Assembly (NCBI GenBank): GCA_030704615.1 | Contig: CM060733.1 | Span: 25,482,001-25,546,000 of the forward strand | Reading direction: 5' to 3' | Source: Takakia lepidozioides | Lineage: Eukaryota > Streptophyta > Takakiopsida > Takakiales > Takakiaceae | Length of the DNA stretch: 64,000 nucleotides | Part shown: one piece after another, positions 32,574 to 52,500 of the stretch | Numbering within the stretch: position 1 is the first letter of the stretch | How the letters are laid out: every line of letters starts with the position of its first letter | Notes under the pieces: model-generated | Databases searched by the model: none | What the model was told of the DNA's origin: nothing | What the model saw: only the letters and a program-made list of their open reading frames with translations | Translations under genes and position numbers: made by a program

Positions 32574-33211
32574 GGCAGCCAAATTGACAAACTACGACAG
32601 AGAGCAAGAAAAGACCATGTAGGCTGGAATAAAGCACAATGAAGAAATTCGGACGATCTTACGAGATTCGAGGGAGGAACAAAACGACGAAGGGACGAAA
32701 TTACAAGAAACAACAGATATTACATCTTCTTCAAGAGACGAAACGATGGGGAATTCACAAGGTGTGGAACGGAGACAGAACAAACGAATATACAACGCTT
32801 GAAATCGAATAAAGAGAACAGCGTGCTATTGGCGTGAGAAACAAAGCAGAATTGAGTGCGATTGGGTGACAAATGCCGACCCGATCATGAGCCTGCAGCA
32901 TCAGGACAGATTCTGTGCTATCGCTCCGCTGACTCAGCTCATCGCTGTTGCTCTAGGGTTTGCCAGGTTGCACAAAACCCCGCAACGCCTAACGAAAATG
33001 AAGCATTACACAATCCCATAACGGTATCTCACTAACGGAAACTTCGACGACAACTATCGACGCGTCAGTTCTCTCGTTTTTCTTCCCGCCAGAACTCCCT
33101 CTCTCTCATTTCTCGAGTGCTCACAATTTCCACTCGCCGGTTGATTGTTAGCAGCAAGCTGACATGAAGGCGTTTCCTCTCTGAAGTCTCACCAAGAATA
33201 AGGAAGCAAAG
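32574..33211. promoter_or_regulatory. Divergent promoter between G6PD4-like gene and MCM7
   Basis: The inferred start codons of the two genes face away from each other across 638 bp, so both promoters must lie here. At 33082-33090 CTTCCCGCC resembles an E2F site (one base off the plant consensus); E2F control of MCM genes at G1/S is well known. The site is 120 bp upstream of the MCM7 ATG. No clear TATA box was found on either side. Confidence 0.45.
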
Positions 33212-40047
<6,836 letters not shown>

Positions 40048-41115
40048 TACTTCAGTTAGTTTTGGCCTCTGTAAATAGAAACAAGTCATATTTATGTGGC
40101 ACAAACTCACAGACAATGGCATTATTGTCATGTTACGCATCCGATTAGTATGAAAAAAGTGCTAACTACCCTTATCTGAATTTGGCTAGCAGTGCCAGGG
40201 GTGGTTCTTTTCTCATTAGATTTGAAGAACAGGAGGACCTGATTGACAATGCTCGCACACCACCATTTCTATTTGACACAGACTACGGCAAACAATGTAT
40301 TGAGTACCTTCTACTTGACACTAGGACCCGTAACACCTGTACTCATGGCCAATATAGGTGACTTCAAGCCATTCATATATGCAAAGGGCAATGAATTGCT
40401 GCCTCAGTTTATATCAGTAAAGCTCAGAACCATATGGAGCCTGGGATGTCATACAATTAGTGGAGATTAATCAAGCTACGCCGGAGGCCTGCCTGCAGCT
40501 ACTTGCTATAGTCTTAAAGGTTGTACTGCAGCTCTATCCAAATCCTTCCAAGTTCAGTTTGCATTGTGTGGACAAGTGTCATGTAGGCATGCAGCGATTC
40601 TTAGAAGACACTGTGGGAGTGATGTTAGTGTCAGTTCATACTAAGGATTACTAAGAACCAGTTGGTGATGGGAGCATAAAGCAACTACCAAGCTCCTGAG
40701 TGTTCTGTTGGATGTGTGTGAAGTCTAGACACCAGAGCTTCTATCTTATACATGTCTTGATATGTTGTCAAGGTACTTGCTGGCCAACCTCCCATTGGCA
40801 CCCTCAGGATAGAACAAGCTTGGTATAGAAGCATCGCCAGTTCCATAGAGCACTTGCAGCACCTGTGTGATGGCACTTTGGTTAGCTCTTCCTTCAGCAA
40901 TGCTGTGTCTTGTCTATGTAACTTTTTGTATCCGCCTGAAACTTGGCTAGATGAGAAAGCCCAAAAGCTCATTTCAAACTAACCTCTTGGACTGTAAATC
41001 TGTATTGCTGATGATCGAGCTGGGTCCTCTATCTAGTGTCCAGCGAACATGTACACAAATCTGTCATTAGAATCTGGAGGTACATGTTCGAGACTCAGAG
41101 ATCCCACCAGTTGAA
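40048..41115. other. Convergent intergenic region
   Basis: Between the 3' ends of MCM7 and the ferritin-like gene; should hold both 3' untranslated regions. No further gene seen. Confidence 0.45.
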
Positions 41116-42903
41116 TTATGCTCTGCGTAGTTCTTGTAACATCATTAGGATTACCTGCTGAGGTGTACGGCCAACTGACAAGGAGTTGCTGTCTGCCGAG
41201 ATAATGTTGCCATTAAGCAGTCTCTCTGGACTGTCAGAGCTGGGCACCACCACGCCTTCATCAAGAGTGTGAGGGTGATTTCTAGGCTTGCTCCCTCCAT
41301 TATCCAGGAAGGCTCGCAGGGCTGACAACTTGGAGGTGAAATCAGAAACGGTGTGGTTGTACTCTCCTACCAGGTGGAGCCTGCGCTGATATAGGATTGT
41401 GCGGATGGCAGCATCCTGGGCAGCTTTTACGCCTACCAACCCTGCCAATAGCTGCATGTGCTGACCCACATATTAATCAAAAAGTCCGAATCTGATATGT
41501 ACCCTCTATAAAGAGGGCTTCAAAATCTTATGAATCTGCCATATTTTAGAATTTTGTTTGCAACAGGAGTCTGAATCTGTCTCACAATACATCTTTTTTA
41601 ACACAGTCAGTGAAATCATTTACTTCGTACCTGTCTGGCTCCCCTTCCCACAAGTTTTTCGTCGAAACTGATATATGCTGTGAAGCTCACGTATGGCAAC
41701 ATGTAGGCGGCCAAGAGAAAGTGGGTCCCTGAGTGATAGGGGCTAAAGGGTGGGTGCAGATGCCTGCCAAATGCTTCGTTAAACAGCTTAGCCCACACAT
41801 GTTTGCTTATATCTATCTGTGGCCTTGGGATTGCCTTGTCCTTCAGCTTGGACTGAATTTCCCTACAGGTGCAGATTCCCAGTCCACATGATGGTGAGGA
41901 TGGCTTGGATTTATAGAGGCAGTGTAGTGTGAGAAATTTGTGCAAGTGCAGTTCTGTACTAGCAGATTTTCCTGTTCTGAGTAGCATGACAACATTTGGT
42001 ACTGACATTTATGTGCAGGAACATCATCTTTCATATTGATGTCCATTTACATTGTATTTAGTTTCTGGGACTATGCAATGTTGACTTCTACAGATCTCAG
42101 TGCCCGTGGACAAAAGCATTGGAAAGACAGGGTTGATCATGCAGAGACCAAGAAAAATCCTTCGAGCTCATCAAGTTATGGAGGTTTTTTTCAGACTGGG
42201 TGCGTAGCAGTTCTTTGACATTTTGTGACTTGTCACCAAGAAATTTCAACCTCTAGACATGTTTTATGAAGAAAGGAAACCTGATGTGTCCAAGGTCCTG
42301 AAGCCCTATCTCCTTTGCAATGTGTTCTGAAAGCCTTCCCAGCGTAGCCTTCTGCCCCCCCATCGGTGCAGGGCCACTCACATTAAGTGAAGTGTTATTG
42401 AAAGCGTCCAGACCATACCCATATCCTGCATACAGGAAGAAGTCTGCCTCCAGATACTCCAGATTTAGAGCTAGATTTAAGAGTTCAATGTCGGTTTGTG
42501 TGAAAGCGGGCTTTTTGCCAGCGTGTGGTCGATGATGATGGGCCTTCATCCCATGCTTGCCTCGCTTGTGACAAATGTAGCCAGACGACATAAGAACCTC
42601 ACTGTCTTCAAGCTCCGGATTGTTTACTTGGTTGTGAGCCGATGTATCATCATGGAGGGTGTCGAGGTCTTGGGACGGTCTGTAGGGCGGTTGCGGATTG
42701 TCATACCGAGGGATCATGGAGCTAGGCAACTGTTCCGAGAGTGTGGGGTTCACAGGCAATGGCTCGTCTAAACTCCTACGTGTTGACATGTAGTGCGAAG
42801 CATCTGAGGCAGTCGTAGGAGTGAGGAGCAACATGACTGCCGGGAGAAACTGCAGCAGTGATGAGAGCCTTTCATGGGTGCTCCTCTTCTGACACTGTGC
42901 CAT
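41116..42903 (-). CDS. Desiccation-related ferritin-like protein (PCC13-62 family)
   Basis: Three exons: 42903-42281, 41862-41631 and about 41460-41116, giving about 399 residues; the acceptor of exon 3 could instead be nine bases further on. The start ATG (MAQCQKRSTH) is followed by a hydrophobic stretch (LLQFLPAVMLLLTPTTA) fitting a signal peptide. A 100-residue spacer includes a basic His-rich run (GKHGMKAHHHRPHAGKK). The ferritin-like domain starts at LNLALNLEYLEADFFLYAGY and continues through IAKEIGLQDLGHIR, SKHVWAKLFNEAF and LLAGLVGVKAAQDAAIRTIL, with the C-terminal GVVVPSSDS and SLSVGRTPQQVI blocks of the family. Family members are secreted or wall-associated and accumulate on drying in resurrection plants. 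Their biochemical role is not settled. The N-terminal spacer is longer than usual. The gene looks intact. Confidence 0.9.
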
Positions 42904-43994
42904 GGTGCTGCTGTGACTAGTGTGAAGTGACGCTGCCTGCGTCAATCCTGCAGTGCAGGTCTGATGGAAGTTTGCGCTTAAGACTGCACTTCTTTATTGT
43001 TTCTGGCCCTTAAGTATAGCTCAAGGTGCAGGCCCAAGTCGGGGAATGCAATAAGACTCCATGCATCGTGTTGTCTGGTGGCCCGCGCGAGCGTCATGGC
43101 TCCATCTGCTGGTGGGTCGTTGGAAACAACCACCAAGCACACCGGCCCTGCTCAGCTTCAACGTCCTCCTGCCGTGAAGGCCATAACGGTTACCGCCCTA
43201 ACAACCAAAGCGGTTGGCGGTTACATTCGAAGTCGTTGGGATTCACTACAGGGCTTCGCAGATCCTACTGTGGATCCCCTCTCTACTCATTCGCCAATAC
43301 CCATGATCCTGCTCTCATCCGATCCTCATCCGGAGGAAAGCACATGAGGATCTCCACGTCATTGGACCCCGGTCTTTTGTATCACTCTTCACTGCCAGTG
43401 AGCTCCCTCACCCATTCCAGCAACTTCTGGGCAATTCATCTGAATTGGAGTGTACACAATCATCCGCTTTTGTTACTCTTTCAACAGTTTTGTCAAGTTG
43501 AACCCTTCTTCTGGAAGACAGGCATTTCAGTGTAGAGATGAGTTGGAGAATCCCACCCAATGAAACTTGGACAGAGCACAAAAGCTGAACTGATTGTAAC
43601 ATATGGCAACATATGGAATATCATGTTGTCTGATCTCAACGAATGCCAATGAGCATGACTTTACAATCCCGGCAAAATTGCTAAGCTAACAATACAAATG
43701 GCTTCCTCTGTAACTTGGTCCCACCCCTTGGGATAAAAAAGAGGTGTTGCACATTCTGGCAGTATAATCTCAGTAGGGCAGATCAATTACAGTATGTCAG
43801 CCAGGGAGAGACTGACTGACTCTTTGGCTCAACCAATAATTATTGCCTTATTCAATGACAAGAATCACTATACCGGGAATCAATTTACACAGGCTATGTT
43901 TTCTATGGTACAGGATTGATGTAAATATATCTAACTGCAACTGGATCGCCAGCCATGGTCACCACCAGTGACCTGCTGGATCACCACAAAAACT
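42904..43994. promoter_or_regulatory. Promoter region of the ferritin-like gene
   Basis: About 1.1 kb between this gene and the 3' end of the P4-ATPase gene. A possible ABRE-type core (CCACGTCA, about 43353) fits stress control, and a weak TATA-like stretch (CTATACTTAA read on the minus strand, about 43008) lies ~110 bp before the ATG. Both are guesses from short motifs. Confidence 0.25.
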
Positions 43995-46900
43995 TTAAAC
44001 TCTGCTTTGGTGTGACACAAAAAGTGGAGAGTCACTCTGGTCGATGGAGTCCATTTGGATGGAGTTCGCTTGGCTACTTCGGTCTCCGTCGTACGAGGGG
44101 TTGTAGAAGCTGCTTTTGGTGCGCTCCATGCTTATTGAGGCATCTACGCGTGCGCTGAATCCTATATTTGTCTTGCGCACACCTTTCAACCTTTCCCGTG
44201 AATACATCTCAGGCTCTGTAATATGCTTTTGCAGATACCGAATTTCCTGGATGAGATGGTGATCCATTGGGTGGAAAAACCGCTGGTAGGCTTGATATGC
44301 CGAGTACGGGAAAATGCATGCCACCGGGAGCAGCACAGTAACAATCCAGAACATGGGAGCCGGAGAGAGAGCTTCAGACAAAACCTTGTATGCCGTCGTG
44401 GAATAATCAGGACTCAACGCCCCATAAACAACTAAGAATATGTACCACATGGCTATACTTCCCCAGATGAAAGCGTGTTGAATCCAGGTGAAATAGCTAA
44501 GGGCCAATGCAATCTGACAATTAACCACCCACACAACGCATGTATACAAGGTGGCACCCAGAATCTGCATGTCAACCACCTGACCATTCTTGCGGAATGG
44601 GGCGATCTCAAGAGCACCAGCAACAAAGAAGAAAGTGACCAAGGAGCTGTAAACACCATTCGCCATCCACCCCAGGATACGAACCCACCCAAAAAACATG
44701 TTGCGAGGGCCTTGCTGGTACAGAGCTGGGAACTGCATACACCCATAAATTCAGATCAAATCTCATGTGGCAACAACTCTCTCTACTCACAAAAATAATC
44801 TTACAACACTGTCAAAAACAGAGACAGGTAGAAGCATAATTCCGGGCAGAAAAAATAGTACGCATCTTAATATCCTCATATTCCTAGAAACTACTACTGA
44901 TGGTTTCAAATAACATCACTTGATCTTGCTGGTTGTCAACTTTACAACATGATGCCCCTGATGCTATGCCGTGCAAGCTAGCCTGTTAGAAACTAGTTTA
45001 GATTGAAAAGCACAAGCATGAGAGATTAACCAACCTGTAAGCAGACACGTGCAGACACATCTTGCTCAAACACACCCAATGCTATCACGGGCAGTGATGT
45101 GAAGAAGACATTGAAGAGCGACAAGTACCAATCATTGTAAGGTGTTTGACCAGAAAAGCTTGTGAACGCTTCAAAGTAGAAAAGTGTAAGACCAAAAGTA
45201 ATATTCTTGTAGAAGAAGTAACAAATCTGCAAGAAACCACAAGCTGACAGTTATACTCACATCTGTCTATTGGAGCAGTCACACTGCCAAGAAATAATGC
45301 CTAAAGAGAAAGACTATTTTTCAATCGTTGAACCACCCACAAGTAAATCTTTAAAACCCTCTGAATAGATTCCCTCAACCAAGACCCTCCAATTGCCGAA
45401 AGTGTAAACTAAGGATTTTCCTGGTCTTCCTCATGAATATGTAGTCGACTGAGCACAGTAACAAGCGTGGGTTTATGAGGAGTTAATACCATCAGAGCAA
45501 TTCGCTTATAGCACCAATGCCCATGTACAATTAGCAGCCGCTCCAAAAATCGGAATTGAGCAATTGAGAAGTCACTAGCCATGACTGCCTGTCACCAAAT
45601 GCCCCCAAATAGGCCAAAATCAGCACCACCACAGAAATATGATCCATCTCAAAGGCTCTTGTCAAAGAACTGATCCTTACAGCGTAAACCAACTAAGGGA
45701 ACACTGGACATCCCCTGCGGAGCCTGTCACTGAATTGTACCACTGCCCCACAATAAAAAGACCTTACTGCAAGCACAAAAACAGTGAAGAGACGAACCTG
45801 CATGCCTTCAACACCACTAATACCAACACCTATGTCTGCCTCCTGGATCATGCCCACATCGTTCGCACCATCCCCAATCCCAAGTGTGGTTTTCCCTGTT
45901 CCTTCCTTGACCAGTCTTGTTATCTACAATCCAGAAGTGAAAAAATCAATGTCAGCTACCAGATGTACCCTCATGGTATAATGCACTTACAGCAGTACAG
46001 TCATTTCAATGCCTAAACTCCTGTATCAGGGAGATGCAGGACTCCTCCACATGTGGATGGCCCAGGCCTTTGACTAAAGATGAGGATTTTCAAACAAGGC
46101 AGGCGCACAATGTGCAGCCTTTTGTTTCCTGACAGATTATTGCCTACAAGCAATCCTTTACAAGTTTGGCTTAGCCCTGAATGGTACACCAGCCATACAA
46201 GCAATGGCCAGGGGGGCCGCTTGAACTTCCTTGCCAAAATTGTATTTTGCAAAACCTGCCAGTACTTAAAAGCGACCCCCTGGGGGTCGTTTCAGTTTCC
46301 TTCATGTTCAGAAAATCCATCGTACAGTTGGAGAAGTTAGCATTAGCAATTTGAAAGGCAGGCAAGAGTCATACCAGGGCTTTTTGCTTTGGGGAGACAC
46401 GGCAGCAAATGACAGACGCACATTGCACAGCCAGATGCAGCAGCTGGTCCTTCAGACCATCCTCCAGGGCATACACCAATGATTTGCCATCAATGATCAA
46501 GGCAAAAGGCTCCTCTTCATGAGAATCCAACTCTAACCGATGCTGCCCAGTCAGTAGCTGCTGCACAATGCTCTCCCTTGCCGCCTGAATCCCAAACAGT
46601 ACTACTTTTCAGCTCTCTAAAACTGAGAAGGGTAGTACTTGATAAGAGTATCAGGCCAGTACATCTTGAGCCTGAACAAAGATAAGGGGGAGAAACCCTG
46701 TCACAAATACCTGTTCATATGCCTTCCACCATCTATTTCTTAAGACTGTGTTTTAATCTGTTGGAGTTAAAAGTAAAGACAAAAGGAGGTCAATTCCAGA
46801 CATGACGATTCAGAGAGCATAAACCGAAGGATCGAACCAACTATGCAAGCCAACCTACCTTTGCAATGGTATCCTTGTCTCCAAAGTCCTCTGCGGACTT

Positions 46901-49900
46901 TACATCAGCATTTTCCAAGCTCACCACAATCTGTTTCATTCCTTCCCGTAGCAAACTGCATGCAAACCTGCAAGGACAAGGAATAAAAAGAGGTCGGAAA
47001 ACTATAAATCAATCACTGGATGCAGGAAGTGAAGACGAGACCAAAAAACCCATGGGAAGAACAAGAAAGTCTCACAATGGGTTAACTGCATCTAAAACAT
47101 CTGACCCCTCAAACAGCTCTGATACTGCACTACACCAAAGGTTTCAGTTGGATCACTCAACGTACGCCAGGACTACTTTCTTCAACCCTTTGTGCCAACA
47201 CAAAACCACTTCACCAACTTGTTAACTAATCCACAGACAGGCGGTCCTCAAATTGGCACTGTAACTGCAGGGGGAGGCAACTATAACTGTAGAACTTAAC
47301 TACACCCACTCCACCAAACCTACCCCAACAATCCCAGGACCAGTGGACCAAGGATGTCCATAACCATGTACATGTTCTGTTACTTGGACCAGGTACAGGC
47401 TGCTCTTGGCTGTAGATAATATGAGCAGGCTACACTCACCCAATGTTGATAGCAGTCTCTTGCTTGTCACCAGTTAGCACCCATATCTTCAGACCAGCCC
47501 GTGCAAGCTTGTCAATGCACTCAGGAACCTGCCAAACAACATATCATAGTACCGCGAACATCAATTAGCCTTCTTTGGGTTAAAATAAGCAGAGCACCCT
47601 TAAAGAAGTGTATGGAACAAAGTGAGGAGTTGCGAGGACCAGAATTCCCTGACTTTGAGCCTTTCGTTCTCTAATCCACGCAGATGAGGCACCTACAAGA
47701 CACACACCCATGCCTAAAATGGACAGCCTGGATACAGTCTGGGTACAACCTGCCCTAGTCAAATGGAGCTGATGAATTAACTCATGTAGCCAATAACAAC
47801 AGGCCAAAAGGAAGATGGAGGCCAAGTAACTCACCCCTTTCTGGAGTTTATCCTCCACAGCAGTGGCACCAACAAGTGTGAGATCCTTTTCGATCAATTC
47901 TGAAGCTGAGTCAAGCAATTCTTCACGGTCAGCCCCAACTGTTGTCTTGGCCTTCATAAACACAGCATTCCACTCTCTGTATTCTTCCTCATCCAGTTTT
48001 CGGTAGGCAAGGGCAAGTGTTCGCAATCCTGCATCACCATACTTCGCAAGATGCTCCTTGGTTGTGTCCCAATACAATTTGCCTGGCTTACTGAGTCTTT
48101 CATATATCACACTGTCATAAACACCGCACCACATGTCAGAATACCATCTAGGCTCAATTCCAAGCATGCTAAATCTTCAAAATCTCCAAGAAATTGTATG
48201 GAATGTGCCTCATGATTTAAACATTTATCAAGCTACAGCTACAAACACATTTGGAGCACATCACTGCAGGACGATTTTCATCAAATTGACTGATTGACTC
48301 AGGATACCTTTTATTGAAAGCTGAGTACCTCAAAAGTAAACCTCGCACAAATGCACATCACCATGATACCAAAGCATCCACCAAAAAAGGCCAGCTACCT
48401 ACAAATTGAGAATGGTGGAGGCAACCAACCTATCAGCACCCTTGCACATAAGGAGAAGTTGGCCCTGTTCATCCCTTACTACCACTGACATACGTTTGCG
48501 AGTGCTGTTGAACTCCAGCAAATTGAGTATTTTGTATTCCCTACAATAAAATAGAAGTCAGTACTCATTTCTCACATGACCTACTTTCTACTCCTACCTC
48601 GTGTCGTAATCAGCAAAACCACAGGTTGCCAGCTTGTTGAAGAGAGAAGAGGAAAACCAGACCAAAAGAAGCCACAGAAACAACCAGTTCACAGTCGTCT
48701 TTTTCCCTCGAAAACGGAAAGAAAGGCTCACCGTTGCACTGTGTCTGATGTCCTCCCAGGCTCTCGTATGATGACACTGTTTTGGGTACGTTTGACAAAC
48801 TCAAAGCCAAACTCCCTTGCCGCAACCACAAAAGCAGCCTCATCAGGTGATTCGGCCTCATAAGTGGTCATTCCAGTGGTCTCATCCACCTCTGGAATGG
48901 CAGTATGACAGACTGCAAGAATACGAAAAAACAATCGAATGATTTCTGCGTTGGGCTCCTTCATCCACTTCCCATCCATCAACCGCTCATCTTTAAAATT
49001 GAAACCCTTCACAGGAGGCTTGGCCGCTTGTCCCATGGGAGTCAACGGAGTGCCTCCCAACCCCCGTTCTGAATCTATTTCAACACTAGCTTCTTCCATA
49101 AGGGGAAGTTCCTTCCCAAGTCTCTTAGCGGTAGCTTTCTCAACCTCTGTGATCCCGCGGCCATAGGCAACACCTGCGATTGAGCACTTGAGAAAGTCCA
49201 TCTGATTGCAAGTAAGAGTCCCTGTCTTATCTGAAAGAATTGTGTCCACCTGCCCAAGCTCCTCATTTAAATTTGAAGTGCGTGCACGGGCTGGCTTGTC
49301 AGTCTCTTCATGATACATGGCGATGTCGTTGTTTATAAACACAGTCTGTAGCACTTTCACAATTTCTATAGAAACATATAGAGAAATCGGGATAAGGTAC
49401 CCATAAAGAATGAGTGCAGTAATCAAATGTAGAAGTCCCGCCACTCCCGGCTTCTTCGGATCATAGTAAATAGTTGTGTTATCTGGCCGCAGGTACCACC
49501 AAGAAGGTGTGGATAACTTTGTGCGTGCCCCAAAACCAATAGACCCAACCACAGAAATAAAAACCAACACACCAAAAAGAAAGTAGATGATATAGTCCAT
49601 CTTCCTTTCAATCCGGCTACGTTTCGAGGGTGGGTCAGTGGCATTCTGCATCACCTTTGTGTCATGGCCACTAAAGATCACTATACCAAACACATATGGT
49701 GTATTGCGGAGCTTTGAATCTCGCAGCAGGATTTGCTGAGGCCCAAGCGGCAACACCTCCTCTGCATACTCCAAGTTGCCAACAAATGTATAGAGGCTAG
49801 GATTCGGATCCTCGCACTTTATCTGGGCTTGGAAGTTTGCAAATTCAATTTCTTCATCTAATTCCACAGTGCGCTCTAACGACTTTTTCAGCTTCAGGTT

Positions 49901-50641
49901 TGTCTCACCATCCAAGTTCATGGTTTCCACATAGCAGATCCCATCTGGGTAGCTGGAGGAAAGCATACAAAGATCCGCAGGAAAGAAGTTGTCCTTCTCA
50001 ACCCTAACCACATCACCAACCCTCAGCTTCTCCCATGCTCTATCTTCGAATTTGCCATCTTTTACATGAACCTTAACCTTTCTATTGTTGATCTCCTTAT
50101 CCTGCATCCAGTACCAAGATACCACTTAGGTTGAGGTTGCAATATTACTGCCAAACAGAAAATGCCCTGATGAGACAATCAAAATCATGAACAAGTCAAC
50201 CAAATAGAAATAGCTACACAACTTATATGCGCTTTTGCCCACCTGCGAGTAGCGGCGCCAGTCTTCAAGGGCCTCCTTGCCCATACTCACCCCCACCACG
50301 AACACAAGTGGAGCAACAAGACTGGCAGCTGAGTATGGGGAAACAGGAGTGAGAGCTAACGCTGCGGCTAGCAGAAAGTACAGATTTGCCACTCTCCGAA
50401 ACTGCTCAAACAGAGCTTTTGGGAAAAAGGTGAATGCATTGTATTTGGTCGTTGACACATAGTTGCTGCGGTATTTGTACGGCTTCAGTGTATGCTTCTC
50501 CGACTGATTGCAAAATACAACTCGAGAAAAACCAGGGCCCCCAAGGGTCGTCGTAACCTCTGATTCCAAGGCAGAAGGCTTCGCGCAGGCACCATATGAG
50601 TAAAGTTTACTAAATCTAAACCTCCTCTTACCACCTGCCAT
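43995..50641 (-). CDS. Phospholipid-transporting P4-ATPase (ALA family flippase)
   Basis: Flips phospholipids to the cytosolic leaflet, normally with an ALIS/CDC50 partner, in the plasma membrane or endomembranes. Eleven exons: 50641-50243, 50101-48732, 48540-48430, 48111-47835, 47528-47440, 46967-46859, 46584-46375, 45923-45798, 45588-45490, 45226-45035, 44732-43995; total 3,720 nt, 1,239 residues, all phases matching. Seen: N-terminal [20 protein letters not shown], actuator motif DGETNLK, phosphorylation motif DKTGTLT (about 49210-49230), nucleotide-domain KGADR and [14 protein letters not shown], hinge [19 protein letters not shown], and C-terminal membrane segments, then a Ser-rich tail. 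Length and layout fit the ALA4-12 branch of plant flippases. All catalytic motifs are intact. Intron 1 is only ~140 bp; the others vary. Confidence 0.97.
46268..46292. other. Short hairpin in P4-ATPase intron 7
   Basis: GCGACCCCC and GGGGGTCGT form a 9-bp stem (one G-U type mismatch) around a single T. No known element is assigned. Confidence 0.4.
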
Positions 50642-52500
50642 CTCTCTTTGTCTCTCTCCCTCCTATATCTATGTTGTCTACCTTCAACCCTAGATAGCTA
50701 GTACACCAGTGAAGAACAACTTTTCCGCTGAATTGCCCTGTGGACCAGCTCGCCAAGTCCTTCGAATGAACCAATGCCACTTTCTGCTAAGGCTTTCGGT
50801 CTGGGGTGTAATTCCTGTGTCAGATCACTGTCGTGAAATCAGTTCTGTGGTTGTCTTTGATAGTTTCCCCACCATAGAAATCACCCGTCCCCTCTTACTG
50901 GAGTCCTATCAAGCCGCCACTTTGTGTAGCCTGCACTCTTCAGGGATGCAGAATTGGAAAGAAAAATGCAAGCTCCTTCGCTCGTTCCCGCTTCGGTTTA
51001 TTGTTACAACCTGTGCTAAGTCGAATACCTCAGATCCCTACTCCTGATTACTTGTTGAAAACCTCCCTGCCCAGATATCAAGAAGATGGAGGGGTGCAAA
51101 ATAAAGACGTCGACACATCTGCCTCGCAAATGTCTGAGACTGCTTCGGTGTCTGAGGCAGTTAAAGAATCACCACTATATGAGCTACAAAGGTCATGTAA
51201 GACAATGAGCAAAACCGTCGTCATGATCGAGGAATTTCATATCTCCAAATACCCTCGCATGTATCTTCCTGTCATTCGCTGCCTCTGTAGAAATGCTACC
51301 ATAAAGCCCTTTCCAAATCACAGGATCCGCAGCCGCAAGCGATCGATTTCAAGCACAGACTTGCAGGGCATGTACCAATCCCAGCAGAGAATCCTGATTT
51401 AATAGCCAGAGGAGGATAGATTGATGCTTCCACTCCCTTCCTGCAATGAGGAAGAAGGAAGAAAGACGATATGCTTCTTCTCTCAGCCAGCACACGATCA
51501 AAGTTGAAGCTCCCAACCTGAACTAGAATGAGGAACGATGAGGGAGACAAGAGTCTATGAGACCAGCAACCCAAGGCAGCTGACACGGTTTCTCTGAGCA
51601 CCAAGTCAGAGAAGATGCAGGGTCAAGGTGGACCCGCAGCTGGGGGTGCTCAAACAGAGAAGCTTCCCTGTTCCATTAGCATCCAACCCATTCGACTCGG
51701 AGCTTTCCTGGCTTTAGCAGCCGAGGCAGGCCGCCCTTTGACGCTCTCCTCCCTCGCCCATTTCCCGCAGTGTTTGCGGGAGCTGAGGCAGGCAGGCAGG
51801 CTGAGTCAAGATTGTCTGCTCGGTATTCCCTTCGCTTGTTTCCCTTTTTTCCTCCCTTCGTTGCTTCCTCCTCAACTTCCGCCGCCCTGACTTTGTGGCC
51901 TGCGGATATGCCTCTTTTGATTCCCAGAAAACCCACAAAGGCTGCGCCAATGAACTCCCTGGCACCACCATGCCACTCATAGGTACTATTTTTTCTTTTC
52001 TTTTTTTGAGGAGAACAGGGGATGGATGGAGGCCTTTCCTTTTACAATTTTCCGTAAACAGGAGCCGGAAACATTCATATATTGTCGGTCCATTGTTATA
52101 TGGTTTTAGTTTGAGGGGACGGAGGCCCTTAAGACGGAGGGCCCCTTTTTGCAATTTTGGCGGATAAAAACCCCAAGGGACCATAAAGCAAACACCAAAA
52201 ATTTGGTGAGGGCGAACCCAAGAGAGAAAGCAAAGCCAGTATAATAGCTGAATGAGATGGGGGAGTCCCGAAATGGGTTATATTTTAACATTACGACAAC
52301 ACCCAAACAGAGAATGAACAATTGTTAAACCCAATGAAACCCGTTTAAAGGAAACAACGAAAGAACCCAAAAAACACCCACTGTTGCAACCCAGAAAAAA
52401 ATTTAGGTTCCCCTCCATTCCGGTCTTTTGGCCTATAGGAAACACCTCTACGGTAGAAATTGATTTATCCTATGTATATAGGACCTCGGGTCGGTGAAAT
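50642..52500. other. Region upstream of the P4-ATPase gene, coding status unclear
   Basis: Several plus-strand frames (50709-51047, 51001-51402, 51615-51890) and minus-strand frames overlap here. The frame at 51615 starts MQGQGGPAAGGAQTEKLPCS and could be a first exon, but no domain or reliable donor was found. From about 51990 to 52500 homopolymer-rich sequence appears with no coding signal. The first few hundred bases must hold the P4-ATPase promoter and leader. Confidence 0.3.
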
